This document shows, in pieces, positions 49,191 through 61,734 of a stretch of DNA of 64,000 bases. The position numbers and the translations under genes are program-made. The stretch's first letter is position 1. Each line of letters starts with the position of its first letter. Below the pieces are notes generated by a model. That model searched no databases, had not been told where the DNA came from, and worked only from the letters and a program-made list of their open reading frames with translations. The stretch comes from Rhizophagus irregularis (Eukaryota; Glomeromycota; Glomeromycetes; Glomerales; Glomeraceae), in contig NC_089434.1 in the NCBI RefSeq assembly GCF_026210795.1, forward strand, positions 3,472,001 through 3,536,000, in the 5' to 3' direction.

Positions 49191-50905
49191 TAAACAATTT
49201 GTAAATTGTAATAAATTAAATTATTCAATGCGGTAAACGTAATAGTAGTGGGTTCATAACTTACATTTCTGTTCGCATTGTATCATACTTGTAAATATTT
49301 CAAACTTATTCAACTTTCTTTCTTTTTGCCGTCGTTAAAATTTTTAATTTGATATTACAAATAAAGAAATGTTGACGCAAGAAAAAAATGTCAATAGTTA
49401 CCCCTATAAAAAATTTTTATCCGAATATTTCCGTTATTTCTCCGTGTCTTCCATAAAAATTCCGTGAAATGATATATTCACGGATATCCGTGTTAGCGAG
49501 ATGAAAATTTCCATGATTTATGGCTATAAATTCCATTAAAATGATACATTCACGGAAATAACATGGAAAGATAAAACACGGATCAGATTTTTTATAGGGA
49601 TACATAAGGTATAAAACAAAGAAAAAAGGGAAAAAAGAGAAAAGGGAAAAGCAAAAAGGTACATAAATTAAATAAATACAAATATTTATTTAACGAGATT
49701 CTAAAAGGATAGGGGAATTGGAAAAAAATTTTTATTTAGTATATTTACGAGTGTCACGTCTTTTATTTTATCACAATATCGATTTAGGGAGAAGGTTTTC
49801 CCGTATAATATAATCGGCGGGTTGCATAATATCGAACTTAATGCAAAAAGCAAAAAATCAATTGAACTTTATATGTGTATAAAAATAAGTTATACGTTTG
49901 TTTACAATAAAATTTTCTAATTGGTGCATTTCTCTCATCTATATCGAAAAAAGAAATACCAAACACGTGGTGAATTTCTTACAGTATTCACTAATTTGAT
50001 ATACAGGTCTATATGTACAATGGCATCATGCTTATCAGTTATTATCTAATTATTGAATTTAAAAACTATACACGAGACATTACATTGATGTAAGATTAAC
50101 AATTAATGTTATATTAATAATTAATATCTGATATTATCTAATCTGTTGGAAAGTATGAATGAAAAGTATATTATTATGATCGTTCCGATCCGTATATTAC
50201 TTACTGTATTGCACGGAAATGATTTACCATTAAAAATCATGCCCGTGCATTAGTACAAAAATAGGTTATTAAAAAGGTAAAAAAGCACAGATCTTTTGAT
50301 TTTTAATTTTCACAAAATGACAAAAAGACCAATTATAGAATCATTTAAAAGTATTAAAAAAAGTGTCATTGAACAATTGTAACACAAAACTTTATGTAAT
50401 ATTATTTAAGGAAAATATGTTAGTTATCACAATGTGACACAACCCCCCAATTATCACCCATTGAACGATATTAAAAAGATCGTCTGATTAATAAAGATTT
50501 GCTATCATGAAAGATCCGCTCTCATTATCATTTGTTCCAAGCCATTCCATTTTTGATCACAAATTTCTTTTTTATACATGAAATGTTTCATGGAATAAAA
50601 AAAAAAACTCTTCAATCGAATTAGTTTATTTCGATTTATTTATTTATAGAGGATCAATAAAGTTGTTTTATTATTATTTTTATTTATATAATATTTAATC
50701 GAATATATTTATATTTAATAAAAATATTTTCTCATGATTTTAGGTTTTTTATTTAACTCATTCCATTTGGCCTGGCTATACGGTGCATAAAAACGATTGA
50801 TCACAAAATTTAAACAAAAGGTTTTAATGAATATAAAAATATATATATTAAAATACAATATGCGTGGTCTTTTCTTATTGAGAAGAAATACTTGTTGCAC
50901 AATAG

Positions 50906-51130
50906 GCTACTAAAATAAAAGCACGCTATTTCGAAGAATTGATAGAAGATGATTTCGTCTTCGATGAGGCTATTTTTACCAAAGAAATCAGTATATGGGG
51001 CGAAGACAACTATTTCCCGACGTACGTAAACTTTTTACGCGAGAGCCATAAAAAAAAAGATCATATTACCTACTACGCAGTAATTATTGCTAGTTGCCAT
51101 ATAAAAAAAAAAGGTATAGCGGGAAATTGA
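50906..51130 (+). CDS. Hypothetical exon (75 codons)
   Basis: An open frame begins right after AAATAG, a possible splice acceptor, and reads KARYFEELIEDDFVFDEAIF, GEDNYFPTYVNFLRESHKKK, ITYYAVIIASC, ending at a stop at 51,128-51,130. It is G+C-richer and more acidic/aromatic than chance ORFs here. No ATG-initiated upstream exon was found and no counterpart is visible in duplicates A or B. Family unknown. Confidence 0.35.
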   Translation, partial: ATKIKARYFEELIEDDFVFDEAIFTKEISIWGEDNYFPTYVNFLRESHKKKDHITYYAVIIASCHIKKKGIAGN

Positions 51131-52679
51131 ACTTCAGGAAATTAGCATTCGGTAAATGCCGTTGCTTTAAAAAGTAATTATTTTTGTTCCACAATTTGTT
51201 AAAGAATCATTACACGGAATTTTCTTACATATTTGAATTTCGCATGATGTGATATTATAAAAAAATTAAATAATGAAGTAAAAAAAAAAGAAAGAAAATT
51301 AGAATTTTTTCTTTAATCATAAAAAAAGTTCTAAAATTAGATAAACAAGTTTTTTTTGATAACATTTTGATTTTATTTACACAGCGTTAATATTATTAAA
51401 TTATGAATATAAATTTCATATGCAAAAATTGCAAAACACAAATGCATGCGTAACACATCGCACAATTTTTTCGATCACAAGCAATTGAGTTTTTTTAGGG
51501 CGTAACTTTAAATTACGTAAATAATAATGATCGTTATATGAACTGATATATGCGTCATCTCACGTAATTCTTCATTAGAACTTTCTTGAATTTTCTCAAT
51601 AACAAATTTTTTAACGCGCTATTGTTTGTTCTCTTTGAAAATTATATGTAATATTATATTATTATTCATGTTGTCACTTATCAATCTTTCGCGTGATTGA
51701 AGTAAATTAATTTTTTTTTGACGTTGTACCCATTACATTCATTACGTTTATTCGAAGAAATGAAACAAATGATTTCAATGGACAGTTATTACGTAATAAC
51801 CCCTGAATATATATTTTTTTAAGTGAATGGAGATTAATTTGGTTAAGAAAAGTTGAGGTTATACCACTGTTATACCACTATAAGTCTATAAATAGATTAG
51901 TGCAAAAATAATTTTGATCACGTGCAACAACCGTTCATAAAAAATTACCCCTAAATATTTTTTTTTAAAAAAAAAAAATTCTCGCACAAAAAAAAATTTT
52001 TTTTTCTTTTAATAAAAAAAAAAGTGAGTGTGAATAATGAACAAAAGATTCGCAAAGAACTCGAAAACATTCTAAACTAGACAACTATATCAAAAAAAAA
52101 TCGAATGTCTTTCAGCCACAGTAGACAAAAAAATAATAATAATAATTCTATTGTAGTTATAATATCATTAGCAACAACACGTAGGAGAATAATATGACAA
52201 AAGTTTTTTATGATATACAGTATAAGTTTATTCTATCAGTATCATGTATATGTATGTATGCACAGGTGGATTTTTTTGTTTCTTATTTTTCCAAAGTTCA
52301 ACGAATCTGCTTTGAGAAGATTTTAGTTTGTGGTACTCCGTAGTTTTTTAAGAATTGATAAAAGATTTATCTTTTGAACCGCTTTTTATGACCTTGTTAC
52401 GCCGGAGATGCATTTATCAAACCAAGCAATTGCAAAGTAGTTCGATTAAAAACTGTTCCTAATGCTGAAGCTTTGGATTTGAATGTTCCTTCATTTATAA
52501 AATGTATTAAACCAAAAAAAACAGGCCTTTAAACTGCAATATCACGTAAGTTTTTGGCAATTATTTTAGCATATTAACATTATGAATCAACAAAACTAAT
52601 TTTTTTAATTTATGTTAAATAGGTAAGGGCGGATCAAGATGTATTACATAAACACACTTACTCACATAATTGGTTTGCG

Positions 52680-53560
52680 TGTAACTTTGATCCTGAATGA
52701 TTTTCCATAGCTGTACAATTCTTTTGGGACTGGAGGTTGACATCAAGATATTAAACACGACTTTAATTGTAAAAGTAAGCATATTTTACCTGTTCCAGTG
52801 ATTCCTCTGAAGATATAATTAAGTGATCGTTTAAGTACGTTATTATCCTTATTTTTTGCTAATTCAGGCATTTTTACTGACCACAATAGAAGTAATTCAC
52901 GTCCAAAAGCACTTCAAGCAATAACGACTCTTGGCCATATTATCAGAGCCAATTTTCAGTGATGCTTCAAACAATGATGTTGGCCATAAGCTAAAAGAAA
53001 ATTACTTGATTTTATGATCAAAATCTTAAAATCTCAAGCATCATCGTGGGAACCATTCGCTCGTTTTTGAACATGTAAACGGTGGAACATTAAGAAATTA
53101 TTTAAGGACCAACACTATGACCTTTAAATGGGAAAGAAATTGCGGGTGCAGTTTCTGATTACATCATAATAAAGTTATTGTAAGTATAAATTATAAGTTA
53201 TATTTCATTCTTCCAAAGGAAGGTTTTACTATATCGTGTAATCAACGCGTTCTTTTTTAGAATCCCAATGATATTTTAATATATCAACGAACGATAAAAT
53301 TAGTTGATTTTGGATCTTCACGTCTGCAATTATGATATTTGATTTTAACCGAAAAATCCGACATATACAGTTTGGCATTAGTGTTCTAGGAAAGCTGTTC
53401 ACATCTTTTGATTATGAAATGAGAAAAAATGATTTGGAATTTATGCTTGAAATTCTTAATGGTGAAAGAGAGAATCCTATACCAAATACAAATAGTAAAT
53501 TTGTTGTACTTTACAAAAGTGAGTATAAAATTATTGCCAAGTTATGCTTTTGAAATTAGT
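52680..53560 (+). pseudogene. Protein-kinase pseudogene
   Basis: Kinase motifs are readable in order. SLVFEHVNGGTLRNYLRTNT (53,059-53,118) is the hinge and following helix. After an intron (53,180-53,260, GTAAGT...TTTTTTAG) NPNDILIYQRTIKLVDFGSS (53,261-53,320) is the end of the catalytic loop and the DFG motif. EKSDIYSLALVF (about 53,349-53,384) is the subdomain IX helix, and NDLEFMLEILNGERENPIPN follows in another frame. The HRD sequence expected before NPND is lost, the region after DFG has a stop, and at least one frameshift precedes NDLEF. Ser/Thr or tyrosine-kinase-like genes with this wording are hugely expanded in Rhizophagus. This copy cannot give an active enzyme. A more decayed relic lies in duplicate B. 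Confidence 0.75.
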
Positions 53561-53599
53561 AATTAAATACACTTTTATTTTCAGTATTTTCTTATCACG

Positions 53600-56500
53600 T
53601 CTAATTTTATTAATTAAATAGGATGATGAGATGAGAAATACGAACCACAGATGTAAGACCGAAGTGATTTCAATAGTATAGAGAAAAAAGTGCATCGACA
53701 AGTAATTTAGAAAATCAATTGCGAAAAAGAATGTGATTTAAATTCCAATGGATATCAAATTATAATATTATTGCGATGATTGTCAAATAATCTTACAGTT
53801 TTCGTTTATTCATATTATTAGAGTAACGGTTAGAAATTATGTTATTTCTTTTATAGATATATCTTTAATAGATTTATATGTTCTTTTTCTTTTGATTTTC
53901 TTTCGTTTATAGTTTATTTTACTTTATACAAACAATCATTTTACAGAAAATTGTTCTTTATGACTTATTGATTATTACGACGAGTAAACATGAGAATAGA
54001 AATTGGTTCCTAGTTATATGACAATGGATATTTGTATTATATAAAGTATCAAAATAATAAATTGGAAATTGAAAAAAATGTAATTTACGATTAGAATAGT
54101 GTTATTTTTTATGTTTAAGACGTCAAGTAGAAATATATATCTATTACATTTTACTCCATAATTTTTCTAAGTTAACTTTTAGTTTCACATTTTGATATTC
54201 TGCGTACAAATTTCTCCATCATAATAAATCAATTTTCAGTCTTTCAGTTGGTTAATTTTAGTTTTGAGTAGTCATTTACTGGGAATGAGCATTAAATTTA
54301 ATGAAGATCAAACTTATGATGCCAGCCAGAATTACAAATTTATCAATATAATTAATATAATTAATATAATATCACCTGATCTATTTTATTTATTGAAATT
54401 ATATAATTATTTTGGCCAGAATTATAAGATCACATGATATAATTTTAATAAATCATACCTTAAATGATCCAAAAACAATGTATTAAACTAAATAGACTAT
54501 TTGTAATATTACACTTGTATATTATTATAATTTTTTCATAGACTAATTAATTAATAGAATTTTTTTTCATTTTCTTATACTTTTATACTTTAACTTTTCA
54601 TGTTTTTTATTTTAAATGTTATTTTTAATTTTTATATTTTTTTTATTTTTAAATATAATTTTTGATTTTATTTTTTATTTTCAATTTTTATATTTCTTAT
54701 TTTAAATGTATTAATTACTTTTTAATTTTATTTTTTTTTATTTATTTTTTTATTTATTATAAATGCAATCTTATTATATTTTATTAATTTATTTTTTATT
54801 TTTTATTTTTATTTTTAATATATAATTACATTATATATATAGAAGTAAAAATATTGGTTATTTTATAGAAGTAACTAATATATTACTCCATTCTTCCTAT
54901 TTAATAACTGTATATGTTATTATATATATCATTCAAAATCATAACTATCTTAAATTGCATTAATATTGCTAAGAACAAAAGGAAGTTTTACTGTAGAATA
55001 AACAGTTTTTCTATCAAATGTAATTTATAGATATTTTATACTTTTAAATGCCAAATTTATTATATTATAATTAGAACTACTCTCAAATGAGATAAGTGCT
55101 AAGAAAGGGATCAAATCAACAAAAAAATTTTTTTTTAAAATAACAAATTTTTTTGGATTAGATGATCAGATCTATAAACTTTTTTTTAAAAAAATTTAAT
55201 TTGATCCCTTTTCCTAGTATTTAAGTATTGTTACATATGAATCAATTTATGATACGATATGACCTTAATTGATTCTAAAAGGTAACAACATTTTTTGTAA
55301 ATAACTTTTGATCTAACAGTTTAATTTTAATGATATTTTTTATTTTAATCAAATATTGATTAAAAAGATCATTAAAATTATCAGATTACTAGATTTTAAG
55401 ATAATATTTTTTGGAATTTGAATTGAGTTTAAGTTAAGTCTGAATTGAATCAAATTTTAGAGAAAAAATTTGATTTGTATAAAATACTACACTCAAGTAT
55501 AACTATAATAACTCTAATATAATTATGCTGATGTAATATAAATTTTTTTTCATGTTAAATATTTAACTTTTTTTTTTAATATACATATTGAAAAATTACT
55601 AATATTTGAAAAAAAAATAAATGCTAGTATGCTACAGATATTAAAATAGATTTAATAAATCATACTTATAATTATTAAAACAATAATTGCAATTTCAGAA
55701 AAAGTTCATTTTTTTCAGTTTTATTAAATACTTTAAAAGAATAAAATTCTATTATTAATTTTCAAAACTTATTCAGTTTGTAATTTTTATCATTAAAAAT
55801 AATCTAAAATGAAATCATTAATAAAAATAATATTACAAACAATAATATAAAAAGTATTTATATTTAATATATTTTTAAAAGGTTAACTTAAATAGGATCT
55901 CACCTACTATTAAGATATGTTACCAAAAATGTATATAGAATTTAATTTTGGAGTCTGTATAGTAGTTTTGCTAAGTTTTATTTGAAAAATAAATACATAC
56001 AATTTTCTCATTAATGGATTATCATCTATTTTTGGAAATTAATCTGCAAATTTGATCACGTGCTGGAGATTTCTTGGGAAATGATTTTTGTGGCGCATTA
56101 GCCTCATTTGCTTTCTTGTGTAATATTTATCTTGGAAAAATTTTAATTGAAATTTTTTTTCGCTTTTTGCACCTTTAAAATATTAAGAAAATTAAATTTT
56201 CATACTTTAAAGTATAAAAAATATTGATTTCATATTTTTGTTTTTAAATTAATAAAAAAAAATTATTTGCTTTCTAAAAGTTTGATATTGTTTGGGTGCT
56301 AAAAAAAAAATATAATTAGTGGACTAGTTCCTCTATATAATTTAAACAATAGGAATGTAATTACAAGATCACTTTGTACTGTATGATTCACTTTTTATTA
56401 TGTAACCATAAAGTCGCACTTGCAATCTCTCTTGCAAATCTTACTTTAAAAATATTAAGTAAATTTTTTCGCGGGTGGTTTTATTTTTTTTTCCGAAGAT

Positions 56501-57836
56501 TATACGAAATCAATCAATCAAAATTTGGGCACCACACTGTAGATTACGTGACCGAGCTTTTTTTGTTAGTTATGCTGGAGGAGTTCGCAGTAAGATTAAA
56601 ATTTTCTCGCCCCAGTCAAGTAAGTGAAGTATTCATTCCTATGGATGTTTTAAAATTTTTCTTTTTATGAGTCCGTATAAAAACATCAGCACAGATCTTT
56701 ACTATACGATCTGTATATAGTTTATATTTTTCGTTGCAAGCGATTTATCTTTATATATTATAATGCGATGAATGATATACCATTGATTTTCTTTAGATTA
56801 GTTCAACAAAACGGGTAATAATATCTAATAATACAGAGTTTTTAATATTCAACTCGAGTTTTTAATAATAAAAAACAACGTATGTCTTCTATCATTAATC
56901 TACTTTCTGTTATTATTTTTTAATTGATTCTTTACTTTATCTTTGTAGTCGAGTTTTATAAAATGGAATGGATCGATTCAGAAATTACTCTATAGAAGGA
57001 ATACAATAATAATAATTGTCTGGAGCGTTAGCGAAGGACTATTTACCGTACTGAACTAGCAAAATTTGTTTTAACCCCGGTTTTGCCCTGTCACAATAGA
57101 CAATTTTGTTTTCCTTTTTGAATATGTATCATGATTTATGTAACACTACCTATACGACCTCTGAAATATGGCACTATATGCACGTAGATCACGTAACACT
57201 TGTGAGTTATGCAACGCCGAGGACTTAAACGGTTTCCGTTTTCCTAGTTGATATTAATCAGTAATACTCATATGATGTGAATATATCTCCAGCATAACTT
57301 TTTTTCAAACTGATATCTCTATTATGGTTTTCATGAACATTAAATGAAATATAAAATATCTGTCATGTATGCCGTAAAGTTCTTTTATCTCTATGTGTAA
57401 TATTTGTATTTGAAGAATCATATACTGTGTGATTAGGCTAACCAATCTTTTTGGCATCGAAATATTTGCATGTGTAACTGATGATGCGATAATGAGAATT
57501 GCTATTGTAATTCATTATTAATAAATAAAAGATGCTGGAACATTTGGCATTAATTTTTTGCCTATATTACCATAATCAGAAGCGATTATAGTTAAATTAC
57601 AAATAATAATATATTTTATTAAGGAATTGTAAATGATCGACAGATTTCTTTAGTTAAAACCGGTTTAAACAGATAAGCTAAATCATTGTCATTTTTGTAA
57701 TTCATCCGTCGATATGCAGAATGCATGTGATAATTTTGGCGCTGCTAGATGGTTAATATGCAAATCCGGCGGAAATGATGTTATTATTTTTCACAAAAAA
57801 AGTTTATTTATATTTGCTGTTCACACTCAAATCCAG
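53600..57836. other. No gene supported; 54.4-56.3 kb is another A+T desert
   Basis: Between 54,450 and 56,350 G and C are nearly absent. A GGCCAGAATTA word occurs at 54,322 (as GCCAGAATTAC) and 54,413, similar to the MITE interior at 35.8 kb. A 98-codon ORF at 56,374-56,670 (MYCMIHFLLCNHKVALAISL start, hydrophobic, FFF/YFFF-rich) is not supported by splice sites, paralogues or motifs. 56.7-57.8 kb shows nothing I can name. Confidence 0.45.
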
Positions 57837-57949
57837 GTAAACCAAATTTGTTTGCAATAGTCTCGCGTAAGTCCTCGCTTTCTTAACATTCTGGTACATG
57901 TTTAGTTATCTGACTATTTACGTTTAAATTTGTAGGATTATTTCAAGTT

Positions 57950-58537
57950 ATGTCTAATAACAAATTTATCACATATCCGGTTAAAAGAGACCTAAATGTA
58001 GAATGGGAAAAATTTTCAAACATGATAACTCATAAAGGAGAAGTCTTTCGGAATGACTTCTCCATTGATATATACAAGCGAGATGAGCAAATTAAGAATT
58101 GGCAACTTAGATACAAACAATATGATTTGTCCGATAAATTGAATGATTGGAAGAATAGTAGACTTGACTCTAGAGAATCTAAAAATTTTCGAAGAGAGTT
58201 TATAGGGCCTCTTAAAAGAGGCAGAGAACTTAGCTGCATTTATCTAAGTATGGAAATGAATGAGTCTGCTGATGAACTGTTATGCGTTGAGCGCCATGGA
58301 AAAATCTCCATGAAAGCATTCAATCCTAGACAAAGTAAAGTTGATCTTTTTGTAACAACTGGTACCACATTTTTAAAAACATGGAGTCTGAGCGAGTCTG
58401 CGGATGAGTGGAAAAATGGATATATTGAATCGCCAGAAGAAAAAGAATGCATTCAATTCATAAAGAAGCATCCTAATGAAGCTGCTGCACTTATCTTATC
58501 CAAAAATGATAATAGTTTTAAAATAGTCTGGAGTTAA
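57950..58537 (+). CDS. Orphan 195-aa protein with a 5'UTR intron
   Basis: An uninterrupted ORF with balanced codon usage. The start is chosen as the first ATG after a well-formed intron (57,837-57,935, CAG-GTAAAC...TTTGTAG) lying in the leader. The protein is hydrophilic, rich in Lys/Glu/Asp/Ser, with no signal peptide or membrane segment, so probably cytosolic or nuclear. An internal resemblance is visible: DWKNSRLDSRES (residues 66-77) and EWKNGYIESPEE (153-164), and ESADE occurs twice (105-109 and 149-153), suggesting a degenerate repeat. The C-terminal part (KAFNPRQSKVDLFVTTGTTF, then FIKKHPNEAAALILSKND) looks like an alpha/beta fold. I do not recognise the family. It stands alone, immediately left of duplicate D. 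One of the most credible intact genes of the window. Confidence 0.75.
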   Translation: MSNNKFITYPVKRDLNVEWEKFSNMITHKGEVFRNDFSIDIYKRDEQIKNWQLRYKQYDLSDKLNDWKNSRLDSRESKNFRREFIGPLKRGRELSCIYLSMEMNESADELLCVERHGKISMKAFNPRQSKVDLFVTTGTTFLKTWSLSESADEWKNGYIESPEEKECIQFIKKHPNEAAALILSKNDNSFKIVWS

Positions 58538-58789
58538 TGTAGCATTCACTTCCTTTTCTTCTGCCCTTTTTTATTTGTATGGTATTTTTCAAATCAAAAA
58601 ATGATGAGACTTAGTTATATACCACGAAATGCAACGAAATCCACCACCTTAATTGTGATACAACTAAAAAGTTACAAATAATAATTATAATTATTTTCCG
58701 TGAGAAGTAAGAACTTTACTCATTTTTTTGGATGAATAGTTTAGGTAAAATACTTTGATAAATTAGAAATGATGGTTAACTCTAAGATA

Positions 58790-60400
58790 ATTCGGAATAA
58801 GATTGCATACAAAGCATTATATCATATTTGTAAATATTCCAAACTTATTCTACGTTTTTTTTCATTAAATTTAATAACTTGTATATCATTTAAAGTATTT
58901 TATGGATTTTCTGCTCCATTGAACTGACTGTGACCGTCTTTAATGAGAACTGAATATAACCGGAATTCCTGGCCTGTTCACGTTCTATATTAAATTGATA
59001 CAATTGGTGCACTTGTGTTATGACAACAAGCAAGATATACATACCATTGAGGATTGTTCCCACATCGGCCATCCCAATATGGTCTTTATTTTAAATAAGG
59101 AAATATTAATTCAAAAAAAAAAAAAAAAAAATGATTGAAAATAAAGAGTTAAAAAAAAATTTGGTCATATGTCGATTGTCGAAAGTTTCTTTTAAAATTA
59201 AAATTATTGAGCCGGTTATTTGAGAAGTTGAGATTGTTCCTTTTCGTTCATGAACTGTGAAATGGGATGATGATAATAGAGATAATAAAGCTTGTTGAAG
59301 TATTATCATAAAAAGGGATTATATAATTATATTATGTAAATGATCAATGTGCACTGTTAACATTTGATTATTGGACGATCATTGACTTATTTAGCAATAG
59401 TATGACGTAGTAGATGAAATGTGCTACATGACATGGATCTTATTTTGTCTCAAGCAGTTCATCCCGAAGTTTAGCCACCAAATTTCCCCCTTTTTAACTG
59501 ACGCACGCCCAGGAATAATTTTAATGATCCAACTCACAGATAAAGGTTAAACAAAATAATATAAATGAAAAATTTTTATCATAAAAATTAGTCTTACAAA
59601 AAATAAATAAGCTTTGGTCACATGTTGAGAATTTAACTCGGTAAAGTATAAATTATATCGTTATATTCGGAGAGCAGTGGCGTAATTTTTATTTTATTCT
59701 AAATTATGGTTTACAGAATCATACCAATGTTCTGATATTTTTTTGAAATCTGCGTAAGTGAAGTATTTTTAAAGAAAAACTTTTTTGTAACATTAAAGAA
59801 CAAGAAATAATTTATTGCGGTGAAAGTATATCATATAACAAACGTTAAAAATATATTAGTAACTTTTATATAACAAAATCGAAAGCACTTGTTAAATGTA
59901 CCTCATTTTGTTGTTTTATAATATTTATTTTTTCCTTTAAAATGAAATTGGATTAAAAAAAATATCTTTTCTTCTTTTTATAATCTTTTCTTCAATAAAA
60001 AAAACTAGTATAATCGAAAGAGAGTACTAGTAACCACACAGGGTTTATTGTTTTTATTTATGGGGTAGATCTCGTTATGAAATTTTTGAGTTTTATTTTT
60101 TATAATATGTACACTGTACAGCATATAAATCAGTGCACCGCCATTTTGCCATTTTTTAAAATTTGCATCGATGAACAAAAAAAAATTTTAAAATAAGATC
60201 AGCGAGTTGCATCGATAATGCGGATTGACAATAAATATTCCCATATGAAATGAACGGTTCCCGGTTTTTATAAACGTATATTCCCAATAAAAAGGTCAAG
60301 TAACCATATGTGGAACGGTCTAAGCCTTTCCTTATTTGGTAACAAACATCCTTATTTGGCAATAAATTATTTGGTAATAGATATCCTTATTTGATAATAA
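58790..60400. repeat. Segmental duplicate D (partial)
   Basis: Matches the left half of B: CATATTTGTAAATATTCCAAACTTATTC (58,827-58,854), the block ending CGGCCATCCCAATATGG (58,985-59,084) and 59,655-60,010. A minus-strand frame in the second block (MADVGTILNGMYILLVVITQ, 59,072-58,890) has a broken counterpart in B, so it is probably not a live gene. Similarity to A is seen at 59,879-59,925 (CGAAAGCACTTGTTAAATGT against 16,636). Confidence 0.6.
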
Positions 60401-61730
60401 ACAATGTTGATCTGTAAGGAACGCGTGTGATACAAAGGTATCCCGTATCCATACATGTTATAGTAGTATCCAAAAAGAGAAAAATATTCGAAGTATTATT
60501 TATACCAATTATTATTATTATTTTTTTTTTTAATTATTATTTTATCCCTTTATTAATTAAAAATATTTATTTTAAGTAATATAAATTTATTTTACCAATT
60601 ATTTATCCCTTCCCTTTATTAAGTAAAATAAATTTATTTTTACCAATTATATTATCCCTTTATTAATTAAAAATATTTCGTTTGAAAAATCATATTATAC
60701 ACATTTCAATTTTAGATTATGCAATTTAACTTACTTTTTACAACTCCAGCAAATATTTACAGATATGTAACATCGTTATCTATGTTCTTTTACGTTCATA
60801 TTGTTATATATTGTAACGTCGAAGCAAGTTTATGCATCACGAATAATAGGAGTAAAAATTAAGTTATGAGTATTAAAATTTAATTGGTAAAATAATTTGA
60901 AGTAAATATAGTAAATATGCAAATATAATTTTTGATTACTTGTTTGTGATTGGATGATCTTAACATTACCTATTATCACACCAAATAAAGGCTACTGATC
61001 GCCAAAAATAGTAAATAATTTTTAATTAAATTAAATTTAAATTTCCATAAAAATTTCAATATGCCAAAAAAAAAAGGAGAGAGTTACATATAGTTTGTTA
61101 TTTACTGAAGATAGTATAGTCATATGAAGAAAAAAGAAAAAAGTTTAATTTAAATCTAGTAAAAAATAATAATTCCTAATATGACGTTATGAAACTATTT
61201 ACGCCATACATAAAACCTCCGCAAAGATTGATGGATACCTGCTGCTACCTGTTTGATCAGCATATATTTTATGAATTTATGGGTAATTTACTTTTGAAGA
61301 AACTAATCTAGAACTCATTAGTTAACTTAGAAACCGGATGCAGGGCCAATGATATTCGGCATTTAAAATTCACAATTTATTTTTTTTCGTTCATATCATT
61401 TATTCAGATGTGTTACAAAATCGCGCATAACTAGCAAAATTTACTTTTGCTACAAAAAAAAACAAAAACTTTTATACTCATAGAATTCATCTTTTAGCGC
61501 CGTAAAATAATAATAATAATAATAATCGACCTTATCATATGGCTGGTTTACATAGCTTTCATGAACTATTTTATCTCGTAATCAATTTCATAATTTTTAT
61601 TTATATTTTTTTGCCTTACTTAAAAATATTAATATTTCTTAATTGGCGTTATTGGTTTTCGAGATATGTATTTTCGTTTTCTATTTATTTTCTTGTTACA
61701 ATAAATATATAAATATGTTACTATTTTGCA
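60400..61730. other. No gene seen; local repeats
   Basis: 60,500-60,690 holds two or three copies of TACCAATTAT...ATCCCTTTATTAATTAAAAATATTT. Otherwise nothing is supported. Confidence 0.5.
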
Positions 61731-61734
61731 TCAA

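Larger units (their letters stand above)
49190..53560. repeat. Segmental duplicate C
   Basis: Collinear with B over most of its length (anchors under A and B). Additional: AATTGAACTTTATAT (49,859; 29,607), ACAATGTGACACAACCCCCCA (50,433) against ACAATGCGTCACACCTTCCA in A (17,792), and AAGTTCTAAAATTAGATAAAC (51,327) against 30,650. Together with 47.1-47.9 kb (matching 24.0-25.2 kb), about 6.5 kb here parallels about 9 kb at 24-33 kb. Confidence 0.65.

Noticed and set aside
56374-56670. 98-codon plus-strand ORF
   Set aside because: Phe/Leu-rich, no motif, no paralogue, no splice or promoter signal; compatible with chance in this composition.
58030-58452. Two minus-strand ORFs (69 and 70 codons)
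   Set aside because: Shadows of the 195-aa plus-strand gene.
58890-59072. 60-codon minus-strand ORF (MADVGTILNGMYI...)
   Set aside because: The homologous stretch at 27.8 kb is interrupted by stops and shifts, and the similarity is in nucleotides rather than frame.
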